From assembly GCF_905220565.1 (NCBI RefSeq), contig NC_059419.1:2046001-2110000 (forward strand): a stretch of 64,000 bases of DNA. The letters are read 5' to 3'. Shown one piece after another: positions 1 through 12,562 of the stretch. Position numbers and translations under genes: made by a program. The stretch comes from Melitaea cinxia (taxonomy: Eukaryota; Arthropoda; Insecta; Lepidoptera; Nymphalidae). Under the pieces are notes generated by a model. It searched no databases and was not told the origin of the DNA. It worked only from the letters and a program-made list of their open reading frames with translations. Positions within the stretch are counted from its first letter, which is position 1. Every line of letters begins with the position of its first letter.

Positions 1-19
1 CGAAAATAGCGCATAAAAT

Positions 20-475
20 AATTGTGTTTGCTGACAAACGAAAAAAAACCGACTTCCATTACATCGACAAGTAATACAACGTAGGTGGACAAAAATTTTG
101 TCACGTAAATATGCATTAGCAAAGATTACTCCAAAAGATGTAATCAGATCCCGATGAAATTTAAATGTGACTACATAATAAATATCGGCTTTCGATTAAA
201 TTAAAAATCATCAAAATCAGTACACCCAGTAAAAAGTTATGCGAATTTTCGAGGGTTTACCTCGATTTCTCCGGGATCCCATCATCAGATCCTGGTTTCC
301 TTATCACACCACACTTAGGATATCTCCTTTCCAAAATAAAAAAGAATTGTCAAAATCGGTTCATAAACAACGAAGTTATTCCCGAAAATACATAAAATAT
401 ATTACTCAATTTAAATATATTAATAATTTTATTAGAACTGAGTAACTTCCTCCTTTTTTGAAGTCGGTTACTAAG
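20..475 (+). mobile_element. Family G MITE-like element
   Basis: Starts ATTGTGTTTGCTGACAAACG with AACCGACTTCCATTACATCG and ends TTTTGAAGTCGGTTA; ACCGACTTC/GAAGTCGGT are inverted ends. The body repeats AAAATCGGT-type motifs. A 68-codon frame inside is not a gene. Confidence 0.6.
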
Positions 476-1762
476 ATTTGAAGCAAATTTTTGTTTCAAC
501 AGTATTTTATATACTTCTTTCCTCTATTTTTATAATTTGACCTAGATCCAAGGGTCTGGAAGCATATTATACGCGGACGGTACTTATGAGATGTATATAT
601 TTGTATATTTTAAGTTTTATCGTTTTATGCTATATATATTTATGTATTACGGGTCTCTTTAATATTGGGTATGCCATAGACACTATGTATGTTTGTATTT
701 TTTATTTTTGGTACACTTTTTACTAGAGTAGCGTCATCATGATCGCTTCGTGATTAAATCTTATCAAATCATTAAGACAATACACATATTTATATTACTT
801 ATAATTTTTTTTAAATTCTTGATTTAAAAGAATTAATGAAATAAAATTTTGAAGAGTTTTATTCTTTTGTTTGTCCCGATAAGTTTTTTATAAGAGATAC
901 TACAACATCAAGAACAATAAGGCCGCCCTTTGTACCTAATGAATATATTGTAAAAAAAAAAAAAACTTTCTTTGCTATGTATTATTTCTGTTTTTTGTGT
1001 ACAATAAAGTGTATTATTATTATTATTAAGAACTCTCCTCATATATTAATTATAAATAATCCCAAATTATCGTACCCAAAATGTAATATGTGCCAAAGAA
1101 AACACGTATCTTTGTGACCGGTTTTCGAACTGAGAAACGTCACTGGCAAACTAATAACAAACAGAGTAACGCAAACTATGTGACGGAAAGTTTGTAATTA
1201 AATCAAGAACATCTCAGACCACTAAGATGGATACCGCACTGAAGAAGCACCTATATATTTACACCTATATATTACACATATACGGTATATACTATTAACT
1301 AGTTGTGCCCGGAGTTTCTTGTGTGCTTCGTCGGTAAATGGACTATCCAACACAAAACAATTTTTCAATTCGAACAGGTAGTTCTTGAGATTAGCGCACA
1401 TAAGCAAACAAACTTTTCAGCTTTATAATATTAGTATAGATAATATGGTATGAAACGAATTGGTCTAAATTAGCTTTTGAATATCCCACTGGTGGGCAAA
1501 TGCCTTTTAATTATAGGAAAAGATTTGGAGCTTAACCATTACCTGTTCCACATCTAGTTGGTGGATAACTTTTCAATCATGAGTAACGGTCCTCGCTAGT
1601 ATTATAACTAATCAGGTGATAATAACCGGGACTCATTAACAACGTGCTCTTCGAGGCATGGATACCCTCAAGGGCATAGGCCCAGACCAGAAACAAATAC
1701 CCATTTGTATATAGACCGTAAGAACTTTCTATAAATGATTGCATTATTATATTAGATTTCAA
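476..1762. other. No gene seen; LINE-tail-like AT-rich sequence
   Basis: A GTGTACAATAAAGTGTATTA with (TTA)n at 1000-1030 looks like the end of a polyadenylated retroelement. Nothing else is recognised. Confidence 0.5.
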
Positions 1763-2047
1763 CTGAGGTAGGTCAGAGCAAGAAACTTCCTGCTCAAAAT
1801 ATGGAGCAGTCCGACTGGAGTAGTAGCTCGATCTTACAGAAGATGACAGCTAAATAATACTGTTTTCAAGTAATATAGTGGTCCTGTTGGTGAGTAAGGT
1901 GACCAGAGCTCTTGGGGGAAATGTGGATGGTGTGGCAACACGCTTGTGATGCTTCTGTTGTTTCAGACGTCTGTAAGCTACGGTAATCGTTTACCATCAG
2001 GTGAACCGTACGCTTGTTTGCCAATCTATGTACATAACAAAAAATAG
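1763..2047 (+). mobile_element. Family B copy
   Basis: Full length but diverged, with an A-run near 2040. Preceded by GATTTCAA, as is the copy at 4431. Confidence 0.65.
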
Positions 2048-2380
2048 TTTTTAAAAGTAAGAGAGAACCCGTCGCCAAACTGGTTTAGCCCCTTTCGAGT
2101 TTCACGACACATTTTTATTTATACAGATATGGGATGTCAACTGGACAAAGGATTTTCATCTGTTGACCGCTTAGTGTGACGCGTATATCAGTCAGTCCGA
2201 GTTGACAGATACTCATGATACGTGTCTCAAGATATGTTCTCATATCTGCAGGACACGACACGTGTTGCCTGGACAATTTTCGGATTCTACACTTGAAATT
2301 TCGACAATGGTTGTCGTTTCTAAAAGCGAAATCTTTCGCTTAAGACCTTAGTAAAACTGATATATTAAAAAAAAATATTA

Positions 2381-2500
2381 GCCAGTTGACGCAGTTTGCA
2401 TTGACTCCGATTTCTACTCGTAATTATAGGTTTGTTTGTTCGATTCCTATATAACATATGTATTTATTTATTGTTTTGTTCATTGTTTCTACGTACATCT
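2381..2500 (+). repeat. Family M SINE, head and start of body
   Basis: GCCAGTTGACGCAGTTTGCA and GTTCGATTCCTATATAAC. It lies back to back with a minus copy starting 60 bp later. Confidence 0.5.
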
Positions 2501-2559
2501 GTTATTTTATTGAAGTTCTAACAAATTAAAAAATAATAAAAAATATCTATAACATATAC

Positions 2560-2740
2560 AAACGGTTGTCTGTTCCAACGGTAAGCAACTTAATACTTGG
2601 GTAACTACGTATAGGTAGCTACGTATGCTTATGTTTTTTGATAAATACGTATATATATTTCACTCAGGCTCGAGGCGGGAATCGAACCCACAACCTTCAG
2701 AGTAGAAAGCAAACTGCGCCAACAGCCCAGCCTACGTAAA
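2560..2740 (-). mobile_element. Family M SINE on the minus strand
   Basis: GGTTGTCTGTTCCAACGGTA (body end) to GGGAATCGAACCC (B-box) and CTGCGCCAACAGCCCAG (head). The central AT tract is shortened. Confidence 0.65.
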
Positions 2741-3273
2741 CAAACAAAATCCCCTAATTACTTAACCAACGGACTACATCTGATCAATTTTCTATATTAC
2801 ATGGGAGTCACTCCTCAACCTATCTAGAATCGTGTAGAACTAGGTTAATGACATTTACTTGGACCATAAAACAATGGTGTACAATCGCCGTGACCCCGTG
2901 ACCGGGTTGATGACCCCGCTCGACCCATTGTTACTAGGTAGGGTTACCATCGTTTTGTGATTATTTGGATTACTAGGTATAGTTCTAATGAGCTATTTGT
3001 AATATTATAAAAAAGTTGAATTTGCTGCTGATTTTAGTACAGATGATCCAGGCACTATAGACTTAAATAAATTAATTTCGAAAATACAAGGTAGGTCTAG
3101 GTTTTTTGTAGGATCTAAGTTAGGAAACAACAACCTTTTTATTATCATAGCTGTAAAAAGTTTTGCGACATTGGTTTTTAAAAGTTGTGTATTGTTAAAC
3201 AATATTATTTTATAATTATTATTATATTATAATCTTATGTTAAATAATTTTCATCACTAATTCCAAATTACAT

Positions 3274-3489
3274 TTTTGTGCCGTTTGCAGTCGAAACACT
3301 TGGACCTTGGAGTAGCAGTGTTAAATTTTTTTTAAATGAGATCCTACTCGCCTTATTGCCTTCACTGGTGACAAGAGGGCCGGTGAATTTTTTGCCCAGA
3401 GAATCGGCATAGCGGTTCAAAGGGGAAATGCTGCCAGCATTTTTGGCACAATTCCACGCGGACAACCAAAACTATCTGTAAATATTTAG
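3274..3489 (+). pseudogene. C-terminal tail of a retroelement protein (QRGNAAS type)
   Basis: One frame gives FVPFAVETLGPW from about 3276. After a frameshift near 3350, another gives TGDKRAGEFFAQRIGIAVQR, then GNAASIFGTI, to a TAG at 3487-3489. This tail is one I recall from repeated retroelement-type proteins in animals; I cannot name the clade. It is followed by AATAAA (3526-3531) and an A-run near 3545, as expected for a polyadenylated LINE copy. The open stretch at 3008-3210 (+) may be a more N-terminal piece, but I do not recognise it. Confidence 0.5.
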
Positions 3490-3808
3490 TTCTTAAGTTG
3501 TGAATTGTAAATATGTATAATTTTTAATAAACTATTGTTGTTTAAAAAAAATTGACGCAATATCAATAAAAAAAAATTTTAAACAGGAATATATATAGAA
3601 GAAAAATACAAGTTTTAATTTAACAACATCGCAGTATAAGTAAAGTAAAAGATACATACAAAATGATAAAATATAATGGCTATGACTTATAGTAAACATA
3701 ACACCTACAAAATCATGAATTTAATTCTCAATTGATCTAAGAACACTAAAAGATCTAAGAACAGTAAAAGCAAGTTTTTTTTCGAACGTGTTATAAAAGG
3801 TTTAACAC

Positions 3809-3959
3809 TTTTTTGTTGACTCAGAGGAAATCCCTAACGGATGTCTCCAGCCCGAGGAACTGGAGGGTATGTCCGATTCGCACATACTAAAACCTCTGGG
3901 GTGTACCTTCGCTCGCCTGGGGTGGGATCACGGGGACGCTAAGCACTTCTGCGATAAAT
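3809..3959 (-). mobile_element. 5'-truncated poly(A) retroposon with 13-bp target duplication
   Basis: Flanked by AAAGGTTTAACAC at 3796-3808 and 3960-3972. Read on the minus strand the 151-bp insert starts at ATTTATCGCAGAAGTG and ends in an A-run, so it is a 3' end produced by target-primed reverse transcription. A frame GERRYTPEVLVCANRTYPP resembles the end of a LINE protein, but I cannot name the family. Confidence 0.75.
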
Positions 3960-4430
3960 AAAGGTTTAACACGAAGATATTATTAAACACCAATAAAAAC
4001 ATCATCGACATTTTAATACAACTTTTACTAATCTGACAACACTGCTTTAAAACAACAAACATAAAAAAGAATTACCGTAAAAATGAAATGTATAAAAAGT
4101 ATACACGAAATAAATCCAAATTTATAAAAAATAATAGTCGTCCTATTCTACCGGTGAAAAACATGCTCTATTAATTAAAAAGTTTATCGAATCCGGCCGC
4201 TTTTAGGAGATATTAAAACAATGAATACCATTCGTTTTAACCGTGAAAGTTGTTTGCTTTTTAAATTGATATCCTATTAGCGACTTGGAAGATATTTCAC
4301 ACTGTACTAATTTAAGCTAACTACTACATCGATACGTTGTGTATGTGTTGGTTCATATTTCTACGTGAAATATTATAGTATAGTAGATAATTATGTGATG
4401 TGTTTTGATACTTGTGCTTGATGATTTCAA

Positions 4431-4700
4431 CTGAGGTATATCCTGCTCATAATCTGGAGTAACCCGACTGGGGAAGTACCTCGAATTTACAGAAGATTAC
4501 AGCTAAATAATACTACTTTTAGACATTGTTGTGTTCCTGTGGTGAGTAAGGTTACCAGAGCTCCTGGGGTGGGTCAGAGTCATATCTGCAACGCGCTTGC
4601 GATGTTTCTGTTGTTGTGTGTTGTGTGTTGCAGGCGTCTAAAGGCTACGGTAACCACTTACCATCAGGTGTGCCATAAGCTTGTTTGCCAACTTGTTAAA
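4431..4700 (+). mobile_element. Family B copy
   Basis: Full length, with a TGTTGTGTGTTGTGTGTTGC expansion at 4611-4632. A family G element starts a few bases after its end. Confidence 0.65.
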
Positions 4701-4705
4701 TAAAT

Positions 4706-5126
4706 AATTGTGTTTGCAGGCAAACGAAGAAAAAACGACTTCAATTATATCGACATAATACAACGTAGGTAGACGAAAAAATAGTCAAGTAAATACGCAT
4801 TATCAAAGATTACTCCAAAAGTTGTAATCAGATCTCGATAAAATTTACATGTGACCACATGATAAACATCGGCTTTCGATTAAATTAAAAATTATCAAAA
4901 TCGGTACACACAGTTAAAAGTTGTGCGGATTTTCGAGAGTTTCCCCTCGATTTCTCCGGGGTTCCATGATCAGATCCTGGTTTCCTTACCATGGTACCAA
5001 ACTAGGGATATCTTCTTTCCAAAAAAAAAAGAATTATCAAAATCGGTTCATAAACGACGCAGTTATCCCCGAACATACATAAAACAATAATAAAAAAAAA
5101 ACAGTTAGTTTTTGAAGTCGGTTAAA
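4706..5126 (+). mobile_element. Family G copy
   Basis: Begins AATTGTGTTTGCAGGC directly after a family B copy and ends TTGAAGTCGGTTAAAA. Confidence 0.6.
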
Positions 5127-5327
5127 AAAGATACAAAAATGCACAATTATTATAGCAGTACAAGGTATAATTATTATGGCTCAACTTATAATGTAGTAAC
5201 TAAATATTTTTGAGCTAATACGAGTATTTAGAGGCATTGGATGTCGACTAGTATAGTTTTTTTCAATGTTATATATTTTTATAGTCGTTGATTAGATGGT
5301 ACTAAGAGGCGTTCGTACAAGGTTCAA

Positions 5328-5421
5328 TTAGACTAGTCCGTTGGCGTAAATTTGTGCTCCTGGGGTTGGGAGTTCAATTTCTATCTTGAATCTGGGTGTA
5401 ATATACATATATATTCATATA

Positions 5422-5478
<57 letters not shown>

Positions 5479-5545
5479 TTATTTGTATGTATGTCTATAA
5501 AACTGTAGTATCAGTCTGCTTATAAAGTTGCTTAACTTTGAAAAA
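5328..5545 (+). repeat. Family M SINE, diverged, with (AT)n expansion
   Basis: GACTAGTCCGTTGGCGTAAA to GTCTGGGTG-like GAATCTGGGTGTAATATAC, then an (AT)n tract (about 5425-5475) in place of the AT-rich body, then CAGTCTGCTTATAAAGTTGC. Confidence 0.5.
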
Positions 5546-5835
5546 AACTATATTTATCAGTCTCTTCTCATCTCTTCAACTTATAGGCTGAAAAAAAATC
5601 TCTTACAAACTTATATATATTGTGTCTTTATGTTATAGATATTTATTTATTTATTATAACAACAATAATAACTATTATAGGTCAATGTTTAGTAACGAAA
5701 CCTTTTTGGGGTCAAAATTTAGTAAATTACGCTAGCTGAACTAAACTAAACACTACTTTCTTTTGTATCTACAAAGGCAAATGATTCACTAAATTAGTTT
5801 TAGGTGTAAGGTTTTTCTAATGTTGTTACAACGCC

Positions 5836-5879
5836 CAGCAACCATGGTCACGGGAGGACTCGCGTGACCACGGTTGCTG
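5836..5879. repeat. Inverted repeat, 17-bp arms with one mismatch
   Basis: CAGCAACCATGGTCACG (5836-5852) and CGTGACCACGGTTGCTG (5863-5879). Confidence 0.8.
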
Positions 5880-6122
5880 TAAAGTACCCGAAACGTCGAA
5901 CATCAAAAAAACTTAATAAACCGCGATAAAATTCGAAAGAGTTGTTTCATAGTTTTAGGTGTATTTTAAACTAGTTTGTGTGTATGATATTATAGCTACG
6001 AAGAAGTCTACCATTTTTAAACGACTTAAAAAAAAGGAGGTTCATAACTTTTTCTCATAACTTTTTCCTAATGATGGCCGTGGAGTGTGAACCATTTATT
6101 ATATAAGCCTCTACGACGACGA

Positions 6123-6405
6123 CCATTCAGCCTCTAACATCCCAGTGCTGGCCTAAAGCCTCTTTCTCCATGTTGGAGCTTAATCCACAATTTTTCGACT
6201 GCGGGTGTGTGCGGTGCGGTGTGGATATTTCCTACTAAGATCAACGATCGTTATCAGGTGTACATGATGACAACCGTGATCAGAAATCTGGAAAAAAATA
6301 TGTGTACAAATATTGCATTTACAAATATACATCCCGTGCGGGATCGAACTCACAATTTGCCAGTGTGTAGGCGCCGACACGGCACACCCACCATAATCAC
6401 CACAC
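6123..6405 (-). mobile_element. Family C SINE, diverged subfamily
   Basis: CATTCAGCCTCTAACATCCC start, GGCGCCGACACGGC near the head and GGGATCGAACTC as the B-box on the minus strand. Two overlapping short frames here are chance. Confidence 0.6.
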
Positions 6406-6888
6406 CTAACGGTTGTTTGAGCAGTGGTATTCGACGTATAGACACAAAACATAAGATATAGCTTTTACTAATGCATAAAAATTCAAATAAAACCCGTGCC
6501 AAGATCTAGAAACCTTGAAACTACAGCTTTAACATGAAATGACTCTATTTCAAAGACAATAAGATGTAAAATTGAACTTGCCAAAGAGTTAGGACGAACG
6601 TCCATATAAACTAAATCGTATAATCTTTACTTTGAAAGGTTTTATGGAATTTTCTACAATTTTACTGAAATTAGCTAGCTATGTTCTATGCGTCTTCGAT
6701 ACCTGGCATATGACAAATATTTTTGTACTGGTCATACAGATATTTACTGTTGTCTGGGCGTTTGTGGTTATTTATTGTATGTGTTTTCGAGCAACCAACT
6801 CATTTGTGTCGTCGAATGCTATAATTCAACGTGAAACAAATTATGTACATTTTCATGAAAACGTATGTGAGATTGTATTTTTATACAA

Positions 6889-7122
6889 CTAGGTCGGCAA
6901 ATAAGCGTACGGCTCACCTGATGGTAGGCGATTACCGTAGTCTATAGACGTCTGCAATACTCGTACTATAAGCATTGAAAGCGAATTGCCGACCGGTAGG
7001 GCCGACGCAATCCCCAGTTCCCCCCAGGAGCTCTGATCATCTTATTCACCACAGGAACACAGCACTGTTTGAAAGCAGTATTATTTAGCTGTGGTCTTCT
7101 CTTTGAGTAGGGTTTCTTGGTG
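6889..7122 (-). mobile_element. Family B copy, 5' truncated
   Basis: Starts at CTAGGTCGGCAAATAAGCG and decays before the GAGGTAGGGCAC block. Confidence 0.6.
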
Positions 7123-7124
7123 TT

Positions 7125-8070
7125 GAAAAGAGAAAGAAAAGTTGTACCACACTTTGTCCCGTTCAGAAAAATATATGTGTCTATTTATGCTACTTGGTAC
7201 TAATATCAAAAGCATACACAATGCTTAGGTACTCCCACGAAAAATAGCATAAAATGGGTGAATTTTGTCAAAAATTTTACTAGCAGATAGTTAAGGTAAT
7301 AGTAATTTGAGGTTATTTTTAAGCTTGCTCATCCCTTGAAAATTCAAACTGACAGTCTTTATAAGCAGATAAAAATACTTATTGCGTAAATAAGAAAATC
7401 AAGTATTTAAAATATCTTTGTGTTTGGTAGATTTATTATGGATTGGTTAAGATTACATATAATTTACGAATACTCTATTACATTGAATGTAATGATCGAT
7501 ATCGATAGATTTTTTATTTGCTTTCACTTGTCTAACATATGCGACTTTGCACCCTTGGATTTGCATAATTCTGTTTCATATTCAGTGGATAAATGGCTTA
7601 AAATCCGCGAAACTTCGATATTACATTAGCGTTTAGAAATAACAGCTCTATTACCAGATTTTAAAGACCAAATTACGTTGGCACATTGTTTTCGGTTATT
7701 GAAAAAAGACTCTCGGAATGCAAAAGTAGATTTAGGACTCACAATCAGTCTCTGAGCTTAAAGGAATCTCTTTCGATATCTTGCGTCAAGGACAACATGT
7801 ATTTTTTATCTGTTCATTCAAAATGTCAAAAACGGTTATATCATCAATAGTTATAACTTTATAAAGTTTTAAAATAAATAAATAAAAATAATTAAAAAAA
7901 TAGTTATATTAACATATATATCAACCACACGAACAAGCTTCATCTAAGTATTGTACTATATTTTACTCCCGATTTCACTCATCGACTTTTACAGATGCCT
8001 GCTGAAACGTGTTTTTATGGCCTGTTTTAATTCCTGATAACCTAACTTTGAAATCGTAAAAAAATATACA
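7125..8070. other. No gene seen
   Basis: Unique-looking AT-rich sequence. The 69- and 86-codon frames at 6632-7629 have no recognisable content. Confidence 0.5.
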
Positions 8071-8071
8071 A

Positions 8072-8355
8072 TTTTTTTTATATCACTAGGTTGACAAACA
8101 AGCGTACGGCTCACCTGATGGTAAGAGATTACTGTAGCTTATAGACGCCTGCAACACCAGAAGCATCGCAAGCGCGTTGCCGACCCAATCCCCAATCCCC
8201 CCCAGGAGCTCTGGTCACCTTACTCACCAACAGGAACACAACACTGCTTGAAAACAGTATTATTTAGCTGTGATCTTCTGTAAGGTCGAGGTACTACCCC
8301 AGTCGGGCTGCTCCATATTTTGAGCAGGAAATTCCTGCTGTGCGCCACCTCAGTT
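8072..8355 (-). mobile_element. Family B copy, full length
   Basis: T-run then CACTAGGTTGACAAACAAGC at one end and CCACCTCAGTT at the other; close to the reference copy. Confidence 0.7.
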
Positions 8356-8519
8356 CAAGCCCATTAAGTGGTTTAAAAGCTTATTGATTACAAAAGAAAT
8401 AGGATTCTTTATTACATTACAGTATTAATATAGATGTGTACTAGATTTAGTAATGTTTTGATGTTAAATATTTTATCATTAGATAAACACGTCTCACCTA
8501 AATTACTTTCACGTTTGTG

Positions 8520-8626
8520 AAACAAAGAATCATCGAAATCAGTTTACCCAATAAAAAGTTATGAGGTAAAACACATAAAACTACCGTCAAATTGACAACC
8601 GCCTCCTTTTTTGAAGTCGCTTAAAA
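8520..8626 (+). repeat. Family G 3' fragment
   Basis: AATCATCGAAATCAGTTTAC to CCTCCTTTTTTGAAGTCGCT. A 40-bp relic of the same end is at 6015-6055 in reverse. Confidence 0.45.
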
Positions 8627-9670
8627 ACGCAAAGTTAACAGCGTTGTTAAACATCTTTAAAAAAGAAAATCATACCCCTGTAATAATGCGATTGGGTTCA
8701 AACTTGGTAGGTAGTTGATCCAAAGTGTAGAATAAGAAATGGTGGTTACGCAACGAAAAATTGTTAAAATAGAGCTAAACTAAGCTGTATCATACCACGC
8801 TACTATCACTAATGGCTGAACAATATACTGCAAGTACATTTGTGTAGGTAATTAAGAGCCGGAAACACCATAAAAACACCATAAAAATGACTTTCTTGGC
8901 ATATTAATATTTCCTTTGATTAACGTCATTAGTCAAGCTCAAAGTCAGACTAAAAACGCCTCAAAGAACATTTTTAAAATCTTGACGTTTCAAGCACACT
9001 TACCTTTGTCGTGTTCGAGATAAAAAAGTAAAAAACGTGACTTCACTATCGTTAGTGTGCGATAGCCCTAAGAATCACATATCGAACTACAAAAATAGAC
9101 TCTTAGCATTGTAGATTAGAGCTTATTTTCGTTTGAAAGTAAATAATTGTTCTACCTAGGATGGGAACTCACGATTTCATTGAACCAGCCTTTCCACTTT
9201 CCTAGTTAAATATATAATTCACTGTAAGACCTGGTTTTTGACCTCAAAGGCCACAATATCAGCTTGTATATTATGTGTTTGATATTATAAAACATCTTAC
9301 ATCTCCAATCTATTTAGTATGACTAAAATAAATGTGGTATTTCTTCTTGAAATTGGTAACTATATGTTATACTTGGTAGGAAATATCTTGGACAAAATTT
9401 GAAGCTTCCAGAAATCAATACCTCAAACTCAGAAGAGATGATAGCTAAATAATACCCATCTCAAGTACGTGTTCTTGTGATGAAAAAGATCCCAAGAAGC
9501 CACAAGCTTAGGATTCGATTAAAATGCGATAATGTACGTCTGGTATGGCATACGTTCATAGGCTATAGTATCAGCTATAAAATCAGGTAAACAAATAAAA
9601 AAATATATAAAATTGTAATAATAATAATAATAGGAAGACCGTAAGGTTTTGTTTCCCACTTTAGTGGTAT
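8627..9670. other. No gene seen
   Basis: AT-rich, with no repeat family member recognised apart from a possible B remnant near 9400-9580. Confidence 0.5.
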
Positions 9671-9678
9671 ATCTTTTA

Positions 9679-9794
9679 CTGAGATAGACCCCAGCAGGAT
9701 ATATCTAACTTAAAATCTGGAGCAGCCCGACTAGAGAAGTATCTCGACCTTACAGAATATTACAGCTAAATAATACTGCTTTCAAGCAGTGTTG
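9679..9794 (+). repeat. Family B copy cut by a family C insertion
   Basis: Runs from CTGAGATAGACC to GCTTTCAAGCAGTGTTG and is then replaced by a family C SINE. A 40-bp B fragment (AGATCACAGCTAAATAATAC) reappears at 10097-10135, beyond it. Confidence 0.6.
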
Positions 9795-9798
9795 AAAT

Positions 9799-10082
9799 GC
9801 ATTCAGCCTGTAATATTCCACTGTTGGGCATTGGCCTCTTTCTCCGTGTCGATGAAGGTTTGGAGTTTCATCCACTACGCTGCTTCACTGCTGGTTGGCG
9901 GATATGTTACCTACTATAAGTAACGATAGTTATCAGGTATTTATGATAACAATTGGACAAGGACAGACATTCAAGCCGGAAAGAAATATTTGTACAAATA
10001 CAACTATCCATTCCGAGCGGGAATCGACCACGTAAACCGTCGGTATTTTAGGTGAATAGGTACTCGTATCACTACAGCGGAG
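9799..10082 (-). mobile_element. Family C SINE inserted in family B
   Basis: CATTCAGCCTGTAATATTCC to the GGGAATCGACC B-box and a degraded head. Confidence 0.6.
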
Positions 10083-10176
10083 TGATTGTTGTATAAAAGA
10101 TCACAGCTAAATAATACTGTTCTCAATATCAAAAATCTTCATATAAAAAGGAAAATATTTTAAAACAAAAATAATT

Positions 10177-10504
10177 TAATATATAAAATTCTCGTGACGC
10201 GGTGTTTGTTGTTTACTCCCCCGAAACGGCTTGAAATTCGGTTTGACCGGTCGGTCGGAAAATCGGTCTTGACCGATTCTCATGAAATTTTGTGTGCATA
10301 TTGGGTAGGTCTGAAAATCGAACAACATCTATTTTTCATCCCCCATTCATCATCCATTTCATGTTAAGAGTAGTTCACCCCAAATTTTTATAATTTTTAG
10401 ATAATTTTTTTTATGATAAAAAATTAAAAAATACGTACAACCCTAAATTTTCAACCTTCTAAAATAGCGTTTAGCGGCAAGACAAGGTTTGCCGAGTCAG
10501 CTAG
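10177..10504 (+). mobile_element. HelE non-autonomous Helitron-like element
   Basis: The 3' end has a hairpin CGGCAA (10475-10480)/TTGCCG (10489-10494), then AGTCAG, CTAG and a T, the classic Helitron terminus. The 5' end is TATATAAAATTCTCGTGACG, where the TC is decayed. Blocks GAAATTTTGTGTGCATATTG and GGTAGGTCTGAAAATCG are shared by all HelE copies. No coding. Confidence 0.75.
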
Positions 10505-11169
10505 TCATAATATAAAACTAAATAGAAATCACAGAAAAACTGCTACTTACACGATACAAAAATACTGTATTCGTAGTTTTTAAGCCAGACCGCCAGACTA
10601 TATTTATAATTCCCTTCAAAGACCTAGCTCCAAAACACATGGCTATCACGGCTTTTAAATCACACTCGTCTATAAAGCTCTAGCTTATTTTCGTGGGAAA
10701 AAGAATCTTGTTGTCATAAATTTAAGGTCAAAATTTACTGCTGTATTCTGACAAGAGTTTTCGGTGTTCCAATACTTTAATGTTGTAATTTCAACTCTTT
10801 AGCGAAATAAATAAGGTGCACTTCATCTATTTTCAAGTTCGTCATTAAGATGTAGTATAATGAGTTTTAATCACAGAGACGTAAGTTTGAATTTCGTTTG
10901 GTAGGTTTTATAGCGTATAGGTTGAAATAGTGGCGGGGTTCTATGCGTAAATCAATCGATCGATACGTAAGCGATCAGCGCGTGCGCCTGCTGCCGATCA
11001 AACACTGTTATTTTTGGAACCGTGTTAAGGCGAAGGACTAGTCAATTTTTGCATGAAAGTTTAAAGACGAGAAAAGGACGTATTAAAATGAATTGTAAAC
11101 GTAATAATATATATTTATACGTTAAGATTAAAATGTTTGCCATTCTTTAAAAAAAAAAAAAAAACTTAA

Positions 11170-11345
11170 TTTTAACTTTATTTTCATTAAATTATATATA
11201 ATTTTGTAGATAATTGCTCGCTCTACCAACAACTAAAAAAAATATTATTGCTTTTGTTTTTATAAATTAATTAATTATTAAAATTATATACATGACGGCT
11301 TTAATTTTGAAACAACGTCAACATGATTGACGGTCGGTAAATTTT
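11170..11345 (+). repeat. HelI copy without ends
   Basis: Matches 27040-27200 block by block (GATAATTGCTCGCTCTACC, ATGACGGCTTTAATTTTGAA). Confidence 0.5.
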
Positions 11346-11414
11346 TTATTCAATTACAAATCAACTCACGTATAAATACTTTTTTGTAATTTTATAAAGT
11401 GACAATTAATACAC

Positions 11415-11570
11415 TCATTCATTCATTCATTCATTACAGCCTGTACAGTCCACTGCTGGACATAGGCCTCCACAAGTTTACGCCAAAAAATAACGTGACC
11501 TCATGTGTTTTGCCCATAGTCACCACGCTGGGCAGGCGGGTTGGTGACTGCAATACTGGCTTTGTCGCAA
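11415..11570 (+). repeat. Family A, 5' part only
   Basis: A (TTCA)n run leads into CATTACAGCCTGTACAGTCC. The copy stops after GGCTTTGTCGCA and lacks the 3' half. Confidence 0.7.
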
Positions 11571-11696
11571 TTAATAAACTCATATAGTGCGAATTATTCG
11601 CACGGGTAAACCTAGTTTATTATTGATTATAACATTTAGGTGTTTATGATACAACCAGGACTGACATTATTAGTATTTTTTTTATATTCAAATACG

Positions 11697-12156
11697 GTGG
11701 TAAATAAGCTTCCGGGCTACCTGATGATAAGTGGTTACCATAGTCTATGAATGTCTCCAATACGAGAACCATCGCAATCGCGTTCCCAACCCTAATTTGA
11801 CGACGCGTTAGCGCAGCGGTCACAGTACTGACTTTTGCGCTGGCGGTCGCGGATTCGATCCCCGCTTACGACAGATATTTTATTGGTCATATAGATGTTT
11901 GTCGTTGTCTGGGCGTTTGTGCTTGTGTATTGTGTGTGTTTCCGGACACAGGAGAAAATCCTACTGGTGGCCATTGAGTGTAAAGCGTTTATTTTTTTTA
12001 ATTCCAGCTCTTTCTACGAGATCTGTAACCTGACACACCACTTCAACACTAAGAGCTGTGCTATTTAGCTGTTTTCTTTTGTAAGTTTGAGGGACTTCCC
12101 CAGTCGGGCCGCTCCAGATTTAGAGCAGGATATTTTTTGCTGTGCCTACCTCAGTT
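11697..12156 (-). mobile_element. Family B copy interrupted by a family C SINE
   Basis: Its 3' part is 11697-11798 and its 5' part 12000-12156; the intervening 200 bp is a family C copy in the opposite orientation. Confidence 0.6.
11799..11976 (+). mobile_element. Family C SINE, 3' truncated, nested in family B
   Basis: Head GACGACGCGTTAGCGCAGCG and B-box GGATTCGATCCCC are intact. It stops in the GTTTGTGCTTGTG region. Confidence 0.65.
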
Positions 12157-12424
12157 AACTGTCTTAATTACTAACTTATTCAGTACAGTTTGGGTGTCAA
12201 GGTTGGTTAGGTAATTTGGATTTGATTATAGAACGTGATAACTTCCCCTTAATCCCACGTGTGAGTTAGGGTGGTTGGCCACTTTACGGTATAGAAAACG
12301 GCTGGAATATTACGAAAATAGCGCAAAAAAATTAGTTCAGTGACCCTTACTGTACCGTTCGTGAAGTTATTACGGGTCCGTAAATTATAGTATCATAATC
12401 AGAATTCTTATAAAACTCATAATT

Positions 12425-12538
12425 CACCAACCCGCCTGCCCAGCGTGGTGACTATGGGCAACACACATGAGTTCACGCCATTTTTGGCGTGAACTTGTTG
12501 AGGCCTATGTCCAGCAGTCGACTGCATAGGCTGAAATG
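12425..12538 (-). repeat. Family A, 5' part on the minus strand
   Basis: Contains a perfect 11-bp hairpin AGTTCACGCCA/TGGCGTGAACT (12470-12480 and 12485-12495) that other copies show in decayed form. Confidence 0.65.
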
Positions 12539-12562
12539 ATGATCATAATTTTCATAAGAGTA

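Noticed and set aside
3005..3465. Two 65-codon minus-strand frames
   Set aside because: The opposite strand carries a recognisable retroelement tail, and the minus frames are its shadows.
5425..5475. (AT)n tract as a replication origin or satellite
   Set aside because: It is a simple dinucleotide expansion within a diverged family M SINE.
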